The notes under the pieces: model-generated | The model's input: only the letters and a program-made list of their open reading frames with translations | What the model was told of the DNA's origin: nothing | Databases searched by the model: none | Assembly: GCA_045124315.1 (NCBI GenBank) | Contig: JBGVLO010000176.1 | Span: 71,916-135,915, forward strand | DNA length: 64,000 bases | Direction: 5' to 3' | Origin: CAG-411 sp045124315 | Lineage (GTDB): Bacteria; Bacillota; Clostridia; Lachnospirales; Lachnospiraceae | Shown: piece after piece, positions 26,523-35,317 of the stretch | Layout of the letters: the number at the start of each line of letters is the position of its first letter | How positions within the stretch are numbered: position 1 is the stretch's first letter | Position numbers and translations under genes: made by a program

Positions 26523-28220
26523 TTACTTAAAGTAGTTCACATTCTCAATCAATTGATCTGCATGTTCATCTGTCTCTTTGCTGCTTTCTGCAATAGCCGA
26601 AATCGATCCTGCAATCTCCTCTACAGAAGCACTGACTTCCTCGTTGGCTGCAGCATTCTCCTCAGAAATTGCTCCTAAATCTTCCACCGCATTGGTAATG
26701 GTTTCTTTTGACGCATTCAACTGTTTTACCTTATCTGAAATGCCATCAATCTCTATAATTGAATCTCCAATTTCACCATTCAGAATATCGAACTTTTCCT
26801 TTGTCTCCTGAATATATTCCTGTTCCTTTCCAATAATCTCTGCAACTTGAGCAGACAGTTCCACACTCTTTTGGGACTTTCCAACGATCTCCATAACATT
26901 CTGATTGATCTCTGCTGTAGACGCATTGGTCTGTTCAGACAAAACCTTAATTTCTTCTGCAACTACTGCAAATCCCTTTCCAGCTTCTCCTGCTCTGGCA
27001 GCCTCAATAGACGCATTCAGTGCCAAAAGATTTGTCTGACTGGCAATAGAACTAATCATCTCTACTGCATCTTTAATGTGTTCAATGGCAGCATTGGTAT
27101 CTTCAATCTGTTTTGCAATGTCATTTACCGCATCCACACTCTGCACGGAAGAAGTCGAAACACGATTAATATAATCCAGCGCTTCCTCATTGGCACCTTT
27201 TATAGAATTAGAAATATCAACCAGCTTGTCTGTACTATCATAAATATTTTCTACGGCATTTCCAATCTCTGAAACCTGTTCGCTAATGCTCTGTACACTC
27301 TCTGCAACGGCAACGGTTCCCTGTGCCAAATCATCCATAGCTTCAGAAATCTGGTTTGCACCAACCTGACTGGACTCTGCCATCTCCCTGACTCTGTCTG
27401 CCCCAACTTTTAGATTAGCAGAAACATCTTTTGTTTTTCCAATAATATCTCCCAATGCATTTTGCAAATGCTCTCCGGCAACCATAATCTCATTAAAATC
27501 TCGGATAATACATCGATTGCTAAAATCTGCATCCAGATTTCCGTCTGAAAGATAATTAATATTCTCCTTTGTTTTTTTCAAGGACATTCCAAGCCTTCTT
27601 CCCACAAACAAAACAAAGACCACAATAAGAATCATAAACACAATTTCTACAATTATAATACGAGATACCGAAGCCTTAACCGCCTCATCCACTGAACGCT
27701 GGGATTTTCCGGAAAATGCCATGCCCCAAACTTCATTTTCTGCTCCATAAATCGGTCGGTAGCATACCATGTAGTCTTCCCCATTAATATCTACATTCTC
27801 TGCCATATACTCTTCCCCAACACATACACGCTTATAGATTTCTTCATTTGCCTGTGTTCCCTCATTATAAGAACCATCTGCATTTTTGATAGAAGAAAGG
27901 AATCTGGTATCTCCTTCGAACAGAGTAAGCTCAAGCCCCTTGTCTTTTAGAGACTCCATATATACATGGTCGCTGTATTCATCATAGTCCACTTTTCCAT
28001 TGTTCACTATGTCATAAGAAAAATATTCCTCCACCTTCATAGCCGAAATAGACAATTCATTTCGCATGCCTTCTTTGATTTCGCTTGTCAACGAACTCAA
28101 AGATAACGCCGTAAGCACCACCGCTACAACAATCACCGGCAGCAAACCTACGATCATATACGATTGAATAACACTTATTCCCCTTTTTTGCTTCACACCA
28201 GTTCCTTTTTTTTGCTTCAT
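26523..28220 (-). CDS. Methyl-accepting chemotaxis protein
   Basis: The product is 565 aa from ATG 28220, preferred over ATG 28226 because AGGGGG lies 7 nt upstream. It has TM1 at about 17-40 (SYMIVGLLPVIVVAVVL), an extracellular single-Cache-like ligand domain (to about 185), and TM2 'IIIVEIVFMILIVVFVLFV'. A HAMP region and the cytoplasmic hairpin follow, with tip motif 'SQTNLLALNASIEAARAG'. It relays ligand binding to CheA/CheW. The ligand is unknown and no che genes are nearby. It lies between the two paralogous transcript candidates. Confidence 0.93.
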   Translation of the reverse strand: MKQKKGTGVKQKRGISVIQSYMIVGLLPVIVVAVVLTALSLSSLTSEIKEGMRNELSISAMKVEEYFSYDIVNNGKVDYDEYSDHVYMESLKDKGLELTLFEGDTRFLSSIKNADGSYNEGTQANEEIYKRVCVGEEYMAENVDINGEDYMVCYRPIYGAENEVWGMAFSGKSQRSVDEAVKASVSRIIIVEIVFMILIVVFVLFVGRRLGMSLKKTKENINYLSDGNLDADFSNRCIIRDFNEIMVAGEHLQNALGDIIGKTKDVSANLKVGADRVREMAESSQVGANQISEAMDDLAQGTVAVAESVQSISEQVSEIGNAVENIYDSTDKLVDISNSIKGANEEALDYINRVSTSSVQSVDAVNDIAKQIEDTNAAIEHIKDAVEMISSIASQTNLLALNASIEAARAGEAGKGFAVVAEEIKVLSEQTNASTAEINQNVMEIVGKSQKSVELSAQVAEIIGKEQEYIQETKEKFDILNGEIGDSIIEIDGISDKVKQLNASKETITNAVEDLGAISEENAAANEEVSASVEEIAGSISAIAESSKETDEHADQLIENVNYFK

Positions 28221-28407
28221 AGTCATACCCCCTATTTGTATTCTGTCATAACACACGCTATTTTATTTTCATAGTTATTTGCGATACATCCTCTTCATCG
28301 CATAAAACTCCTATGTTCGTACATTGTACCATATAATCATTACATTTCTATTACATATATATTATATTTTCTTGCGACGACCTTTTTATCGTATGAAAGC
28401 TACTGCA

Positions 28408-28561
28408 TATAGGAGACGAACTTTCCTATATATAGAAAAGAGTTTTGCTTGCAAAACTCTAGCGCCACTTTTGCGTCGCTCTTGCGACAAAACACATCTG
28501 CAAAAGTGTGCGCATCCTCGCGGAGCGTTTTTGCTATATAGGACGAACTTTCCTATATAGC
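28408..28561. repeat. Two TATAGGA palindromes flanking nested hairpins
   Basis: Copies TATAGGAGACGAACTTTCC (28408-28430) and GCTATATAGGACGAACTTTCC...GC (28533-28561) share the core and orientation. Between them are the perfect hairpin AGAGTTTTGC/GCAAAACTCT and a larger stem CACTTTTGC ... GCAAAAGTG containing GTCGC-TCTT-GCGAC. Single copies occur at 38.7 and 42.4 kb. Confidence 0.6.
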
Positions 28562-28750
28562 AAAAAAAGAGTGTTCACTGCACCGCTATATACGGTACAC
28601 CGAATCACTCTTTTTTGCTCATTTTTTCACCTTCATATTGATTTTCACGACGAAATCCCGATTCGTTCATTCCAACGAAACTATATACATCTCACTCACA
28701 AGCAACATAATAACTATAAATTTTGTACTTTTTATGTACTTTCGTGTTTT
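28562..28750 (-). ncRNA. Candidate small transcript, paralogue B
   Basis: Minus strand: GAAAGTACATAAAAAGTACA, then TTGCTTGTGAGTGAGATGTA, CGTGAAAATCAATATGAAGG, TGAAAAAATGAGCAAAAAAG, and a terminator AGAGTG ... CACTCTTTTTTT. It matches paralogue A block by block while the intervening sequence differs. Confidence 0.45.
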
Positions 28751-28751
28751 T

Positions 28752-28905
28752 GTTCAGAGAGTGCCATTCGTAAAATAGTTGCAGTACAGAGGGGGCTATT
28801 CGTAAAATGCCAGAATATATTATATGGTCAATAATAAACAACTTGGCTGGTCATTCACCCACACCCCCGCAAGCTCATGTGGGTTCAGACCTCTTGACCC
28901 TAGTA
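28752..28905. repeat. Mosaic of repeat fragments
   Basis: Contains CAGAGAGTGCCATTCGTAAA, then GCAGTACAGAGG and AATGCCAGAATATATTATAT, all shared with the 61.1-kb element. The right side, read on the minus strand, is the GATACC-family sequence TGAACCCACATGAGCTTGC. No gene seen. Confidence 0.6.
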
Positions 28906-30642
28906 TCATTTCATCAAACCAATAACCTGCTCTGTCACCCGCCTTGTACTATTTCCATCCAGCGCAGATAAATACATCTCTCTAAACTGAGCCAAGTCCC
29001 CAGTATTCTTTTCCTTCTCCAATACTTCCTTCACTACCAGCTCCAGTTCCTCCTGTGTCTTTGCCTGTTTTCCAGGAACAAACTGATCAAAATCTCCATA
29101 AATATCTCGCTCTTCCAGGTAAGCTTCTTTGTCAAACACATAAAATACCATGGGAATCCGTAACAATGCCGCCTCAAAAATAGAAGAACTATAATCGGTA
29201 ATCAGCAGATCCGTCAAAAATAATAACTCATTGATGGCAGCCCCTTCACTCAAATCGAACACTCGATTTTCATATTCTTTTGGAATTTCCATCTTTTCTT
29301 TGATAAACGGATGATGCTTAAGAATAAGAATACAATCCTCTGGCATGGACTTCATAAACCTTCCAATATCCATCATTTCAAAAGGATAAAACGCCTCTTT
29401 ATTTCCCGCCCCACGAAAGGTCGGTGCAAACATTACCATTTTCTTCCCTACCCATTCAGGGTATTTCTCATACCATTTTTCTTTCATGGATTCTTTGTAA
29501 TGGGCATCAAAGAAAATATCTGTTCTTGGAACACCGATTGGAAGCACATTTTTCTCGGGAATTGCAAAAGCTTCACTATAAAAAGGCACAATGCCGGATC
29601 CACTTACATACACCTGATCGTAATTTCTGTGATTCCCCAAGTTTGCTTCCGGCCCCCCGGCTTTCCCCAATCTAGTAAATCCAAAGGTCTTAAATGCCCC
29701 ACAGGCATGCCAAAGCTGTACCACCTTGGTTTCTTTACGAATATTCAGGGCATGGAGCTGGGGATAAAAATCCTCCAGCACGATCACCTTGGAAGCTGCT
29801 GCCAGCTTTGCAGCCCTGCGAAGCTGTCCAAAGGAAAGTTTATCCACAGTGGCCGTCTCAAGAAACTCCACCACTTCCACTTGAGACTCTTGTTTCAAGG
29901 CCTTCCTTACCAAATCCAAATTGCCATTTTCCTCTACCCGCCGTTCCGACAAAAATAGCACTTGATTCGGCCTTACCTGCTGTCTGCAATACCGGTCATA
30001 CTTTTTTGCAAAATAGTTTGTCTTAAACTCACGCACACTAAAAGATACTCCCGTAAAACGTCGAATTTTATTATTTGCATGAAAAATAACAGCCTTTTTT
30101 CCCTTAGCTGTCTTTCCTTCTAATTGCAAAGGAAAATAGTCCTTTTGCGCCAAATATCCCTCCATTAACATAATCGGAAGACTACATATAGCTGTTATCC
30201 ACATGAAAAAACCATGAACCTTCACACCGAACGGCTTTTTCCGGTCCACATCTGCCAAACGCAAAGGATCTGCGACTTCCGTCCTTATCCCGAGTTTCTG
30301 ACTTCTGGTTCTTGCAAAATAGGTTCCATCCAGAGTAAATGCAGCCTCTGAGAACTCTTTTCTGGTATTCTCCCAGAGCAACTGAGGCACTACGGTAATG
30401 GTTTTCTTTGCACTTCCATACAAAAATACATATTCCAACTCCACCATGGCTGTGGCAGACACACAAATCTGCCCCTCACCTACCGTTACAAACTGTGTTT
30501 GCATGGGATACAGACGATCCTGCTCTCCATCTGAAAACTGCAGCCATCCATGAACCTTTGAAATCCCGCTTGTTACAGGCACAATTTCCTGTAACTGCAC
30601 AAACAATCTTCCATCTCGATCCAGCTCCCGCTTAATTTTCAC
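28906..30642 (-). CDS. CDP-glycerol glycerophosphotransferase-family protein
   Basis: The product is 578 aa. The C-terminal ~370 residues match the TagB/TagF/SpsB-type glycerophosphotransferase domain: 'VVQLWHACGAFKTFGF', 'PIGVPRTDIFF', 'MFAPTFRG', 'ILKHHPFI', 'LLITDYSSSIFEAALL' (nucleotide-binding region). The family builds or primes poly(glycerol/ribitol phosphate) polymers at the inner membrane. The N-terminal ~200 residues are extra and uncharacterised, with a hydrophobic segment near 'FFMWITAICSLPIML'. It overlaps the upstream homologue by 11 nt, so the two form one operon for wall or surface polymer synthesis. Confidence 0.88.
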   Translation of the reverse strand: MKIKRELDRDGRLFVQLQEIVPVTSGISKVHGWLQFSDGEQDRLYPMQTQFVTVGEGQICVSATAMVELEYVFLYGSAKKTITVVPQLLWENTRKEFSEAAFTLDGTYFARTRSQKLGIRTEVADPLRLADVDRKKPFGVKVHGFFMWITAICSLPIMLMEGYLAQKDYFPLQLEGKTAKGKKAVIFHANNKIRRFTGVSFSVREFKTNYFAKKYDRYCRQQVRPNQVLFLSERRVEENGNLDLVRKALKQESQVEVVEFLETATVDKLSFGQLRRAAKLAAASKVIVLEDFYPQLHALNIRKETKVVQLWHACGAFKTFGFTRLGKAGGPEANLGNHRNYDQVYVSGSGIVPFYSEAFAIPEKNVLPIGVPRTDIFFDAHYKESMKEKWYEKYPEWVGKKMVMFAPTFRGAGNKEAFYPFEMMDIGRFMKSMPEDCILILKHHPFIKEKMEIPKEYENRVFDLSEGAAINELLFLTDLLITDYSSSIFEAALLRIPMVFYVFDKEAYLEERDIYGDFDQFVPGKQAKTQEELELVVKEVLEKEKNTGDLAQFREMYLSALDGNSTRRVTEQVIGLMK

Positions 30643-31780
30643 GCCTTTCCCTCCCGTCTATCACATCCAGCACACGCTCGGTATTCTTATCATCATAATA
30701 ATCATAATGCAAAGCAAGAAATCGTTCCAGCTTCTCTGCTTCCAAATGCTCCTTCTTTACCTCCTCAGCCAGTTCATCCAATGTGCGAACCACATTTCCC
30801 GGCACATTCTCCAGATAATCCCGGTAAAATCCACGGTCATAGTCTTCCAAATCGTAAGCAAATAAAAGAATCGGCTTTCGAAGCAATGCAAACTCTACCA
30901 TTGTGGAAGAATAATCATTTACTAATACATTTGCCACCTCATAGAGTCCTTTAATGTCTCCATATGCGCTTACATCTACCACTCCTGCAAAGTCCCCTTC
31001 CACCGCAATCGTTCCTCTCAGTGAAGGATGCAGACGGGTTAAAATGCACCACTCCTCACCCAACAGCTTTTGAAGTCTTTTTGCATCGAATACGCGCTGC
31101 AGATTTTCATTTTCCTCTGTGGAATTCCGAAAGGTTGGTGTGTATAACAAAAGTTTTTTCCCTTGCAATTGTGGATAACTTTCATAAAATTTTCTTCTGG
31201 CGCAGGCTCTCTTCTCTTCTGAAAAATAAAAGTCCAATACCGGCAACCCTGTAGGAAATATTTTTTCTTCTCCAATTCCAAAGGCTTCCTTGTAAAACGG
31301 AACTACATTCCTTCCACTGACAAATAAATGAGTCACCTTCTGATTGCCCTTTTCCACTGCTCGTCTGGTCACTTCTCTATTCTCAGTAGACAGACCGAAG
31401 CGTTTCCATGCACCAATTCCGTGCCAAAACTGCAGGATCTTTGTCCCTTTTTTCACCGGCATATATGCCAATGGCAGAAAATTATCATTCAGATAAATCT
31501 GGCCGGCAGTGGCAAAATGATAATTTAGCACAAAATAAAAATAGAACGCTCCCTTTATCTTGTTCATGAAACTACCCTGAAACAAATCCGCCTTGTTCAC
31601 TACCACATATGTGCCTGTTGGATTGCGCTTCTTTAACTCTTCATATATCATGCGCAGATTTCCCCGAAAATGATCATTGTGTATCAAATAAAATACCGCC
31701 TTATCTGATTTTTTTGGAAATATCTGACACAACGCAGCAATTCCTGCGTATAGTTTATATCCGATTTCTTTTTTGTCCAT
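30632..31780 (-). CDS. CDP-glycerol glycerophosphotransferase-family protein
   Basis: The product is 382 aa from ATG 31780, with GAAAGG 8 nt upstream; the longer frame to 31864 is rejected. It consists of the glycerophosphotransferase domain only: 'ILQFWHGIGAWKRFGL', 'PTGLPVLDFYF', 'LLYTPTFRNS', 'ILTRLHPSL', 'VLVNDYSSTMVEFALL'. It is shorter than its downstream partner, which has an extra N-terminal region; such pairs often act successively as primase and polymerase of teichoic-acid-like chains (family knowledge). No CDP-glycerol synthesis gene is in the window. Confidence 0.88.
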   Translation of the reverse strand: MDKKEIGYKLYAGIAALCQIFPKKSDKAVFYLIHNDHFRGNLRMIYEELKKRNPTGTYVVVNKADLFQGSFMNKIKGAFYFYFVLNYHFATAGQIYLNDNFLPLAYMPVKKGTKILQFWHGIGAWKRFGLSTENREVTRRAVEKGNQKVTHLFVSGRNVVPFYKEAFGIGEEKIFPTGLPVLDFYFSEEKRACARRKFYESYPQLQGKKLLLYTPTFRNSTEENENLQRVFDAKRLQKLLGEEWCILTRLHPSLRGTIAVEGDFAGVVDVSAYGDIKGLYEVANVLVNDYSSTMVEFALLRKPILLFAYDLEDYDRGFYRDYLENVPGNVVRTLDELAEEVKKEHLEAEKLERFLALHYDYYDDKNTERVLDVIDGRERREN

Positions 31781-31888
31781 TTTGAAATCCTTTCTATCTG
31801 TTATATGGTACTCCTTTTCATTGTTTCGATTGTCTCGATTACACAGAAAAATCCTGCACCCCAAGAATTCGGTTACATAAATTCAATT

Positions 31889-31933
31889 GTTACAGTTCAC
31901 AGCTATGTGTGCAAGGACTACCTGAACTGTTAC
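31889..31933. repeat. 45-bp hybrid GTTACAG/GTAACAG unit
   Basis: The left end GTTACAGTTCACAG belongs to the short palindromes. The right part GTGTGCAAGGACTACCTGAA...TTAC equals the right end of the 136-bp elements. Flanking octamers differ (ATTCAATT, TGATTAGT), so it may be a recombination product. Confidence 0.65.
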
Positions 31934-31962
31934 TGATTAGTGACTTTTTGAGAATCAAAAAA

Positions 31963-32004
31963 GCCCCAACCCAACAGCTCATGGTCTGTCAAACTAGGAC
32001 TTTA
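31963..32004 (-). terminator. Terminator of tRNA-Lys
   Basis: A 16-bp stem AGTCCTAGTTTGACAG/CTGTTGGGTTGGGGCT, complete if G-U pairs are allowed, then TTTTTTG, directly downstream of the tRNA. Confidence 0.85.
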
Positions 32005-32005
32005 G

Positions 32006-32078
32006 TGCGCCGCCAGGGGTTCGAACCCTGGACACCCTGATTAAGAGTCAGGTGCTCTACCAACTGAGCTAGCAGCGC
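32006..32078 (-). tRNA. tRNA-Lys (anticodon CTT)
   Basis: A 73-nt cloverleaf: acceptor GCGCTGC/GCGGCGC with discriminator A, D arm GCTC-AGTTGGTA-GAGC, anticodon arm CCTGA-CTCTTAA-TCAGG, T arm CAGGG-TTCGAAC-CCCTG. The CCA end is not encoded. Confidence 0.97.
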
Positions 32079-32247
32079 TTGTTTTTGTTTTTTTCTGTTC
32101 TCTCGAACCAACAATATGAATTATATATTATTCTTTTATAAATTGCAACCCTTTTTTTCAATTTTTTTTATTTTTTTTCATTTTATTTTACAAAAATCGC
32201 GAAAACCCTTACTTTATAAGGGTTTCGAGATATTGTTTTTACTATGA

Positions 32248-32278
32248 AACAAGGCGTTGAATTTGAATCAACGCCTTT
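32248..32278 (-). terminator. Terminator after AAA/PD-(D/E)XK gene
   Basis: AAGGCGTTGATTC/GAATTCAACGCCTT-type hairpin (imperfect centre) followed on the minus strand by TTGTTTC. A second hairpin AAACCCTTA/TAAGGGTTT lies at about 32204-32226. Confidence 0.65.
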
Positions 32279-32280
32279 CT

Positions 32281-33873
32281 TTATTCTTTTTTATACTTTT
32301 CAATCACACAGCTATGCTTTTTATAGTTCTCTGCCTTACTGTCTCTTTCATAATTCACACCCACCAGAAGAATCTCCCCTGTGTACTCTGCTACTTTCGC
32401 GGGGTAATTTCTTTTCTTAATCTGGTCTATGGCACTCTGTGCACTTTCCTTATATTTTAATTCTATCAGGATAGCTGGTTTCTTTACATTCTTTCGTGGT
32501 ATCAACACAATGTCTGCAAACCCTTTACCAGTGGCAAGCTCCCGTTCCATAATGTATTCATCCCTCGCGGAATAATAAGCAATGGACAGAGCACATGCAA
32601 GAGAATTTTCATCATTGTACTTAATCACTGAACAGGTTCCCTCGTGAGCCTTTTCTAAAATGTCAGCTACTGTTTCGGCATCCATAGAGAGTGTGGCTGC
32701 CAGTAATGCTCTGGATTCATCCAGCGCTTCTTTCACATTAAACCATGCCATCTTCACGGCACTTTTAAAGCGGTCCATCACCTCTTTATTCGGGATAAAG
32801 ACTTCCTGCGTATCCTCATCATAGGCAAGATACCCGAGATGAACCAATAAAGTCAACACATCATCTTCACTGCGAATATCTAAGAGACTGTTGGTGAATG
32901 TATCTGTCTCCACATACAGACGGGCACCTGAGAAAAGCGTCAGAACTTTATCATACAAATGATTAAAATCCATAAGAATATAGTCTCTCAGAGATTCGAA
33001 CGTTTCCGTCTGGGTCCAATAGTTTTTGCACCGTCCCCGACTGCAGGCATTGACCACGGAATTCGGATTATACACTGCAATTCCGTTTAAATAATAGCCA
33101 TTGTACCAATTTTGGATCTGTTCAAAATCCACATGATATTCCGTACATAAATTTTTCACTTCCTCTTCCGTAAATCCTACAAATGGTGCCATAAAATCCG
33201 CATCCAGCATAGTATATTCACTAAAGTTATTTAAAGCGGACTCCGTACCATATTTTTTTATAGGAAGAATTCCGGTAATGTATGCCAACGCCACCACTTC
33301 GTCTGCTGCCGCCCCCTTAAAGAGGGAGCGTAAAAAATTGATATACTCTTTATGAAGGTTGGTGTCTTCCTTGTATAGACGAAAGATAGCATCCCATTCG
33401 TCCATAAGAATGACAAATTGTTTTCCGGTGGACATATTGACATCCTCTAATGCTTTCATTACTGTAATGCTATTTTCTTTTACATATTCTCCATACGCTT
33501 CCTTAATTTCCCCCACAAGAACTTTCTGAATAACAGAAATCAAATCTTTCTCCCTCTGTCCCTCATCGATTAGGCGTAACACATCCAGATAAAGCACATC
33601 AAATTGGTTAATATATTTCTCATAGCTTTCGCATTTGCTGATCTGTGAGCCTTCAAACAAGTCATGAGAATCTTGAGCCAAGTTATAATAAGCAGAAATC
33701 ATCTGAAGATTCATGGATTTTCCAAATCTCCTTGGCCTGGTACTTGCAAGAAAACATTTATTGGTATTCAGTTTCTCATTTAGTTTTTCCAGCAATCCCG
33801 ATTTATCGATGTAGATCTGCGAATTCAGATTTTTTTGAAATGCAGTATTTCTCGGATTCAAATAGCGTCCCAT
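32281..33873 (-). CDS. AAA-ATPase-like / PD-(D/E)XK nuclease-superfamily protein
   Basis: The product is 530 aa. The N-terminal AAA-ATPase_like domain has 'YIDKSGLLEKL', a P-loop-like 'RPRRFGKSMNLQM', and the Walker B-like 'FVILMDEWDAIF'. The C-terminal PD-(D/E)XK domain has 'GKGFADIVLIPRK' and 'AILIELKYKES', with the catalytic Asp and Glu-x-Lys visible. Large paralogous families of this type occur in gut Clostridia and Bacteroidetes; their function is unknown and mobile-element or defence roles are speculative. Monocistronic. Confidence 0.9.
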   Translation of the reverse strand: MGRYLNPRNTAFQKNLNSQIYIDKSGLLEKLNEKLNTNKCFLASTRPRRFGKSMNLQMISAYYNLAQDSHDLFEGSQISKCESYEKYINQFDVLYLDVLRLIDEGQREKDLISVIQKVLVGEIKEAYGEYVKENSITVMKALEDVNMSTGKQFVILMDEWDAIFRLYKEDTNLHKEYINFLRSLFKGAAADEVVALAYITGILPIKKYGTESALNNFSEYTMLDADFMAPFVGFTEEEVKNLCTEYHVDFEQIQNWYNGYYLNGIAVYNPNSVVNACSRGRCKNYWTQTETFESLRDYILMDFNHLYDKVLTLFSGARLYVETDTFTNSLLDIRSEDDVLTLLVHLGYLAYDEDTQEVFIPNKEVMDRFKSAVKMAWFNVKEALDESRALLAATLSMDAETVADILEKAHEGTCSVIKYNDENSLACALSIAYYSARDEYIMERELATGKGFADIVLIPRKNVKKPAILIELKYKESAQSAIDQIKKRNYPAKVAEYTGEILLVGVNYERDSKAENYKKHSCVIEKYKKE

Positions 33874-33970
33874 GGGTTCACATCCCTTCTTATATCTTCT
33901 AACCAGTTTAATTGTAGCACGTAAATAGCAAACATGTCATTATAATTATAACCGATTTTAAGAATCAAAA

Positions 33971-34051
33971 GTGACAGTTCAGCCACAAAGTATTTTTTTA
34001 GTCAATTTGTATATTCTGGCACTTTATGAATGACCCCGGCTGAACTGTTAC
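33971..34051. repeat. 81-bp element with GTAACAG ends and 8-bp target duplication
   Basis: Terminal repeats GTGACAGTTCAGCC and GGCTGAACTGTTAC match at 13 of 14 positions. A perfect direct repeat AATCAAAA flanks both sides (33963-33970, 34052-34059). The interior (TATTCTGGCA ... GAATGACCCC) resembles the interior of the 61.1-kb element, linking the two families. Confidence 0.85.
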
Positions 34052-34054
34052 AAT

Positions 34055-34095
34055 CAAAAAAAGACGGGCAAGCTGAGGGGAGGTGCTTGCCCGTC
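34055..34095 (-). terminator. Terminator of abrB-like gene
   Basis: GACGGGCAAGC/GCTTGCCCGTC perfect stem, then TTTTTTTG on the minus strand. The 81-bp element inserted only a few bases beyond it. Confidence 0.88.
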
Positions 34096-34241
34096 AATGA
34101 GAGGGAGTATAACAAAAATTTATAAATATCATGGGAGTATGATATTTATAATGGAAATTGGCTAACTCAATCTTCACTATGAACCCATGTGAGAAGCGAA
34201 ACTTCTTCCACTCTCACACAAGTTATACAATATTCGGTTAA

Positions 34242-34508
34242 TTATAAATCAGCAGCTGTCAATCCAGCTTCCTTTGCTAATTCAATAATAGACTTCTTTG
34301 AAATCTTCTTACCACAGAATTCAATCAAATCGTCTTTCTCACCAGTGAAGATACATGCTGGCTCGTACTTGTTTAAGATGATCTTGTCATCTTCAACGGA
34401 AATCTCCAATGCATCCTTATCAGAAACTCCAAGAGTTCTTCTTAATTCGATTGGAAGTGTAATACGTCCAAGTTCATCCAGCTTTCTTACAATACCTGTT
34501 GTTTTCAT
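34242..34508 (-). CDS. AbrB/SpoVT-type transition-state regulator
   Basis: The product is 88 aa. ATG 34508 is preferred since CAAAGGAG lies upstream and inside the longer frame. The swapped-hairpin AbrB DNA-binding domain is at residues 1-50: 'GIVRKLDELGRITLPIELRR' then 'LGVSDKDALEI'. The C-terminal part has 'CIFTGEKDDLIEFCGKKIS', typical of clostridial AbrB-like regulators of sporulation and stationary-phase genes. It is monocistronic behind a very AT-rich upstream region. Targets cannot be read from the sequence. Confidence 0.93.
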   Translation of the reverse strand: MKTTGIVRKLDELGRITLPIELRRTLGVSDKDALEISVEDDKIILNKYEPACIFTGEKDDLIEFCGKKISKKSIIELAKEAGLTAADL

Positions 34509-34970
34509 AATTATGTCTCTCCTTTGTGACATTTCGTCACTTATAAACTTAAACTCTATTGTCTTTGCGAACTTTGTAACTATAATTTATCACAAAAATA
34601 GAAGTTACGCAACCCTATTATTCTAATATATATAGCATTTTTTTAATCATTTTCAATTTTTTCCCTTAGTTTTCTAAAAAAAGGGAATTCAACCAAAAAT
34701 AGCCTAAAATTTGGCCTTTTTTACCCGTCAAATTGCTGTAAATTTTTGGTAGTCCTATATTTTTTTTCATTTTGTTGTAAAAAGTATACAATTATTTTCA
34801 AAAAATGAAAGTCTTTTTATACATTAGATTAAAAAAATCCAAGATTAGTCCTAATAATCGCTTTTTTACAACTTCACTTTTCGTGTATTATTTTAACAAA
34901 ATTGTAATATTTACATCTTTTACCAAAGTTTTTTCAAGTATTCTTCTTTTGAAAAGATTGCGCTTTCCCC
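34509..34970. other. AT-rich upstream region of abrB-like gene
   Basis: About 460 bp of A/T-rich sequence with homopolymer runs. A weak minus-strand promoter TTGCGT-17-TAAATT (about 34605-34577) may serve the regulator. No credible ORF or repeat element seen in it. Confidence 0.35.
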
Positions 34971-35002
34971 GTAACAGGACAGCCTCCCGGCTGAACTGTT
35001 AC
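34971..35002. repeat. 32-bp palindromic mobile unit with 8-bp target duplication
   Basis: Ends GTAACAGGACAGC and GGCTGAACTGTTAC. Perfect direct repeat CTTTCCCC at 34963-34970 and 35003-35010. Confidence 0.9.
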
Positions 35003-35086
35003 CTTTCCCCTTATCTAAAGTTCTAAATCCGTTTCTCGGTACATAAATAATGATACCGGGGGTCAAAAAAACCTGACCTGTAATAT

Positions 35087-35275
35087 GTGATACCAAGTTC
35101 AAAAAGTCCGAACCCGTATGAACTTGTGGGAGCTGTTATCAGTGTAGCAATTCGTAGGCAATGTCATTTACTTAAGCTCTAAACCTTATGTTATAGATTG
35201 GAAGATATATTCGCAGGCCAATCTTTTCGTAGAAGTGAAAGGCTTAAGTAAATGACATTGATTCGTAGGTATCAC
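35087..35275. repeat. GATACC-family element split by a 102-bp insertion
   Basis: Terminal repeats GTGATACC and GGTATCAC. With the inserted 102 bp and one 9-bp duplicate removed, the right part reads AGCAATTCGTAGGTATCA, identical to the element at 62869-62914. A further AATGATACCGGGGGTC lies just left at 35048. Confidence 0.8.
35159..35260. mobile_element. 102-bp MITE with 19-bp terminal inverted repeats, 9-bp duplication
   Basis: Perfect 19-bp inverted repeats CAATGTCATTTACTTAAGC at 35159-35177 and 35242-35260. Direct repeat ATTCGTAGG on both sides (35150-35158, 35261-35269). The interior contains GATTGGAAGATATATTCGCA. A decayed partial copy lies at 41539-41601. No transposase inside. Confidence 0.9.
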
Positions 35276-35317
35276 TTGGGTTTTAAAAATTAATACAAAA
35301 TAGGGAGAGATTTTTGT

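Noticed and set aside
28324..28834. Plus-strand ORFs of 78 and 108 codons downstream of the receptor
   Set aside because: They run through palindromic repeats and putative transcript regions, with no ribosome site and no recognisable domain.
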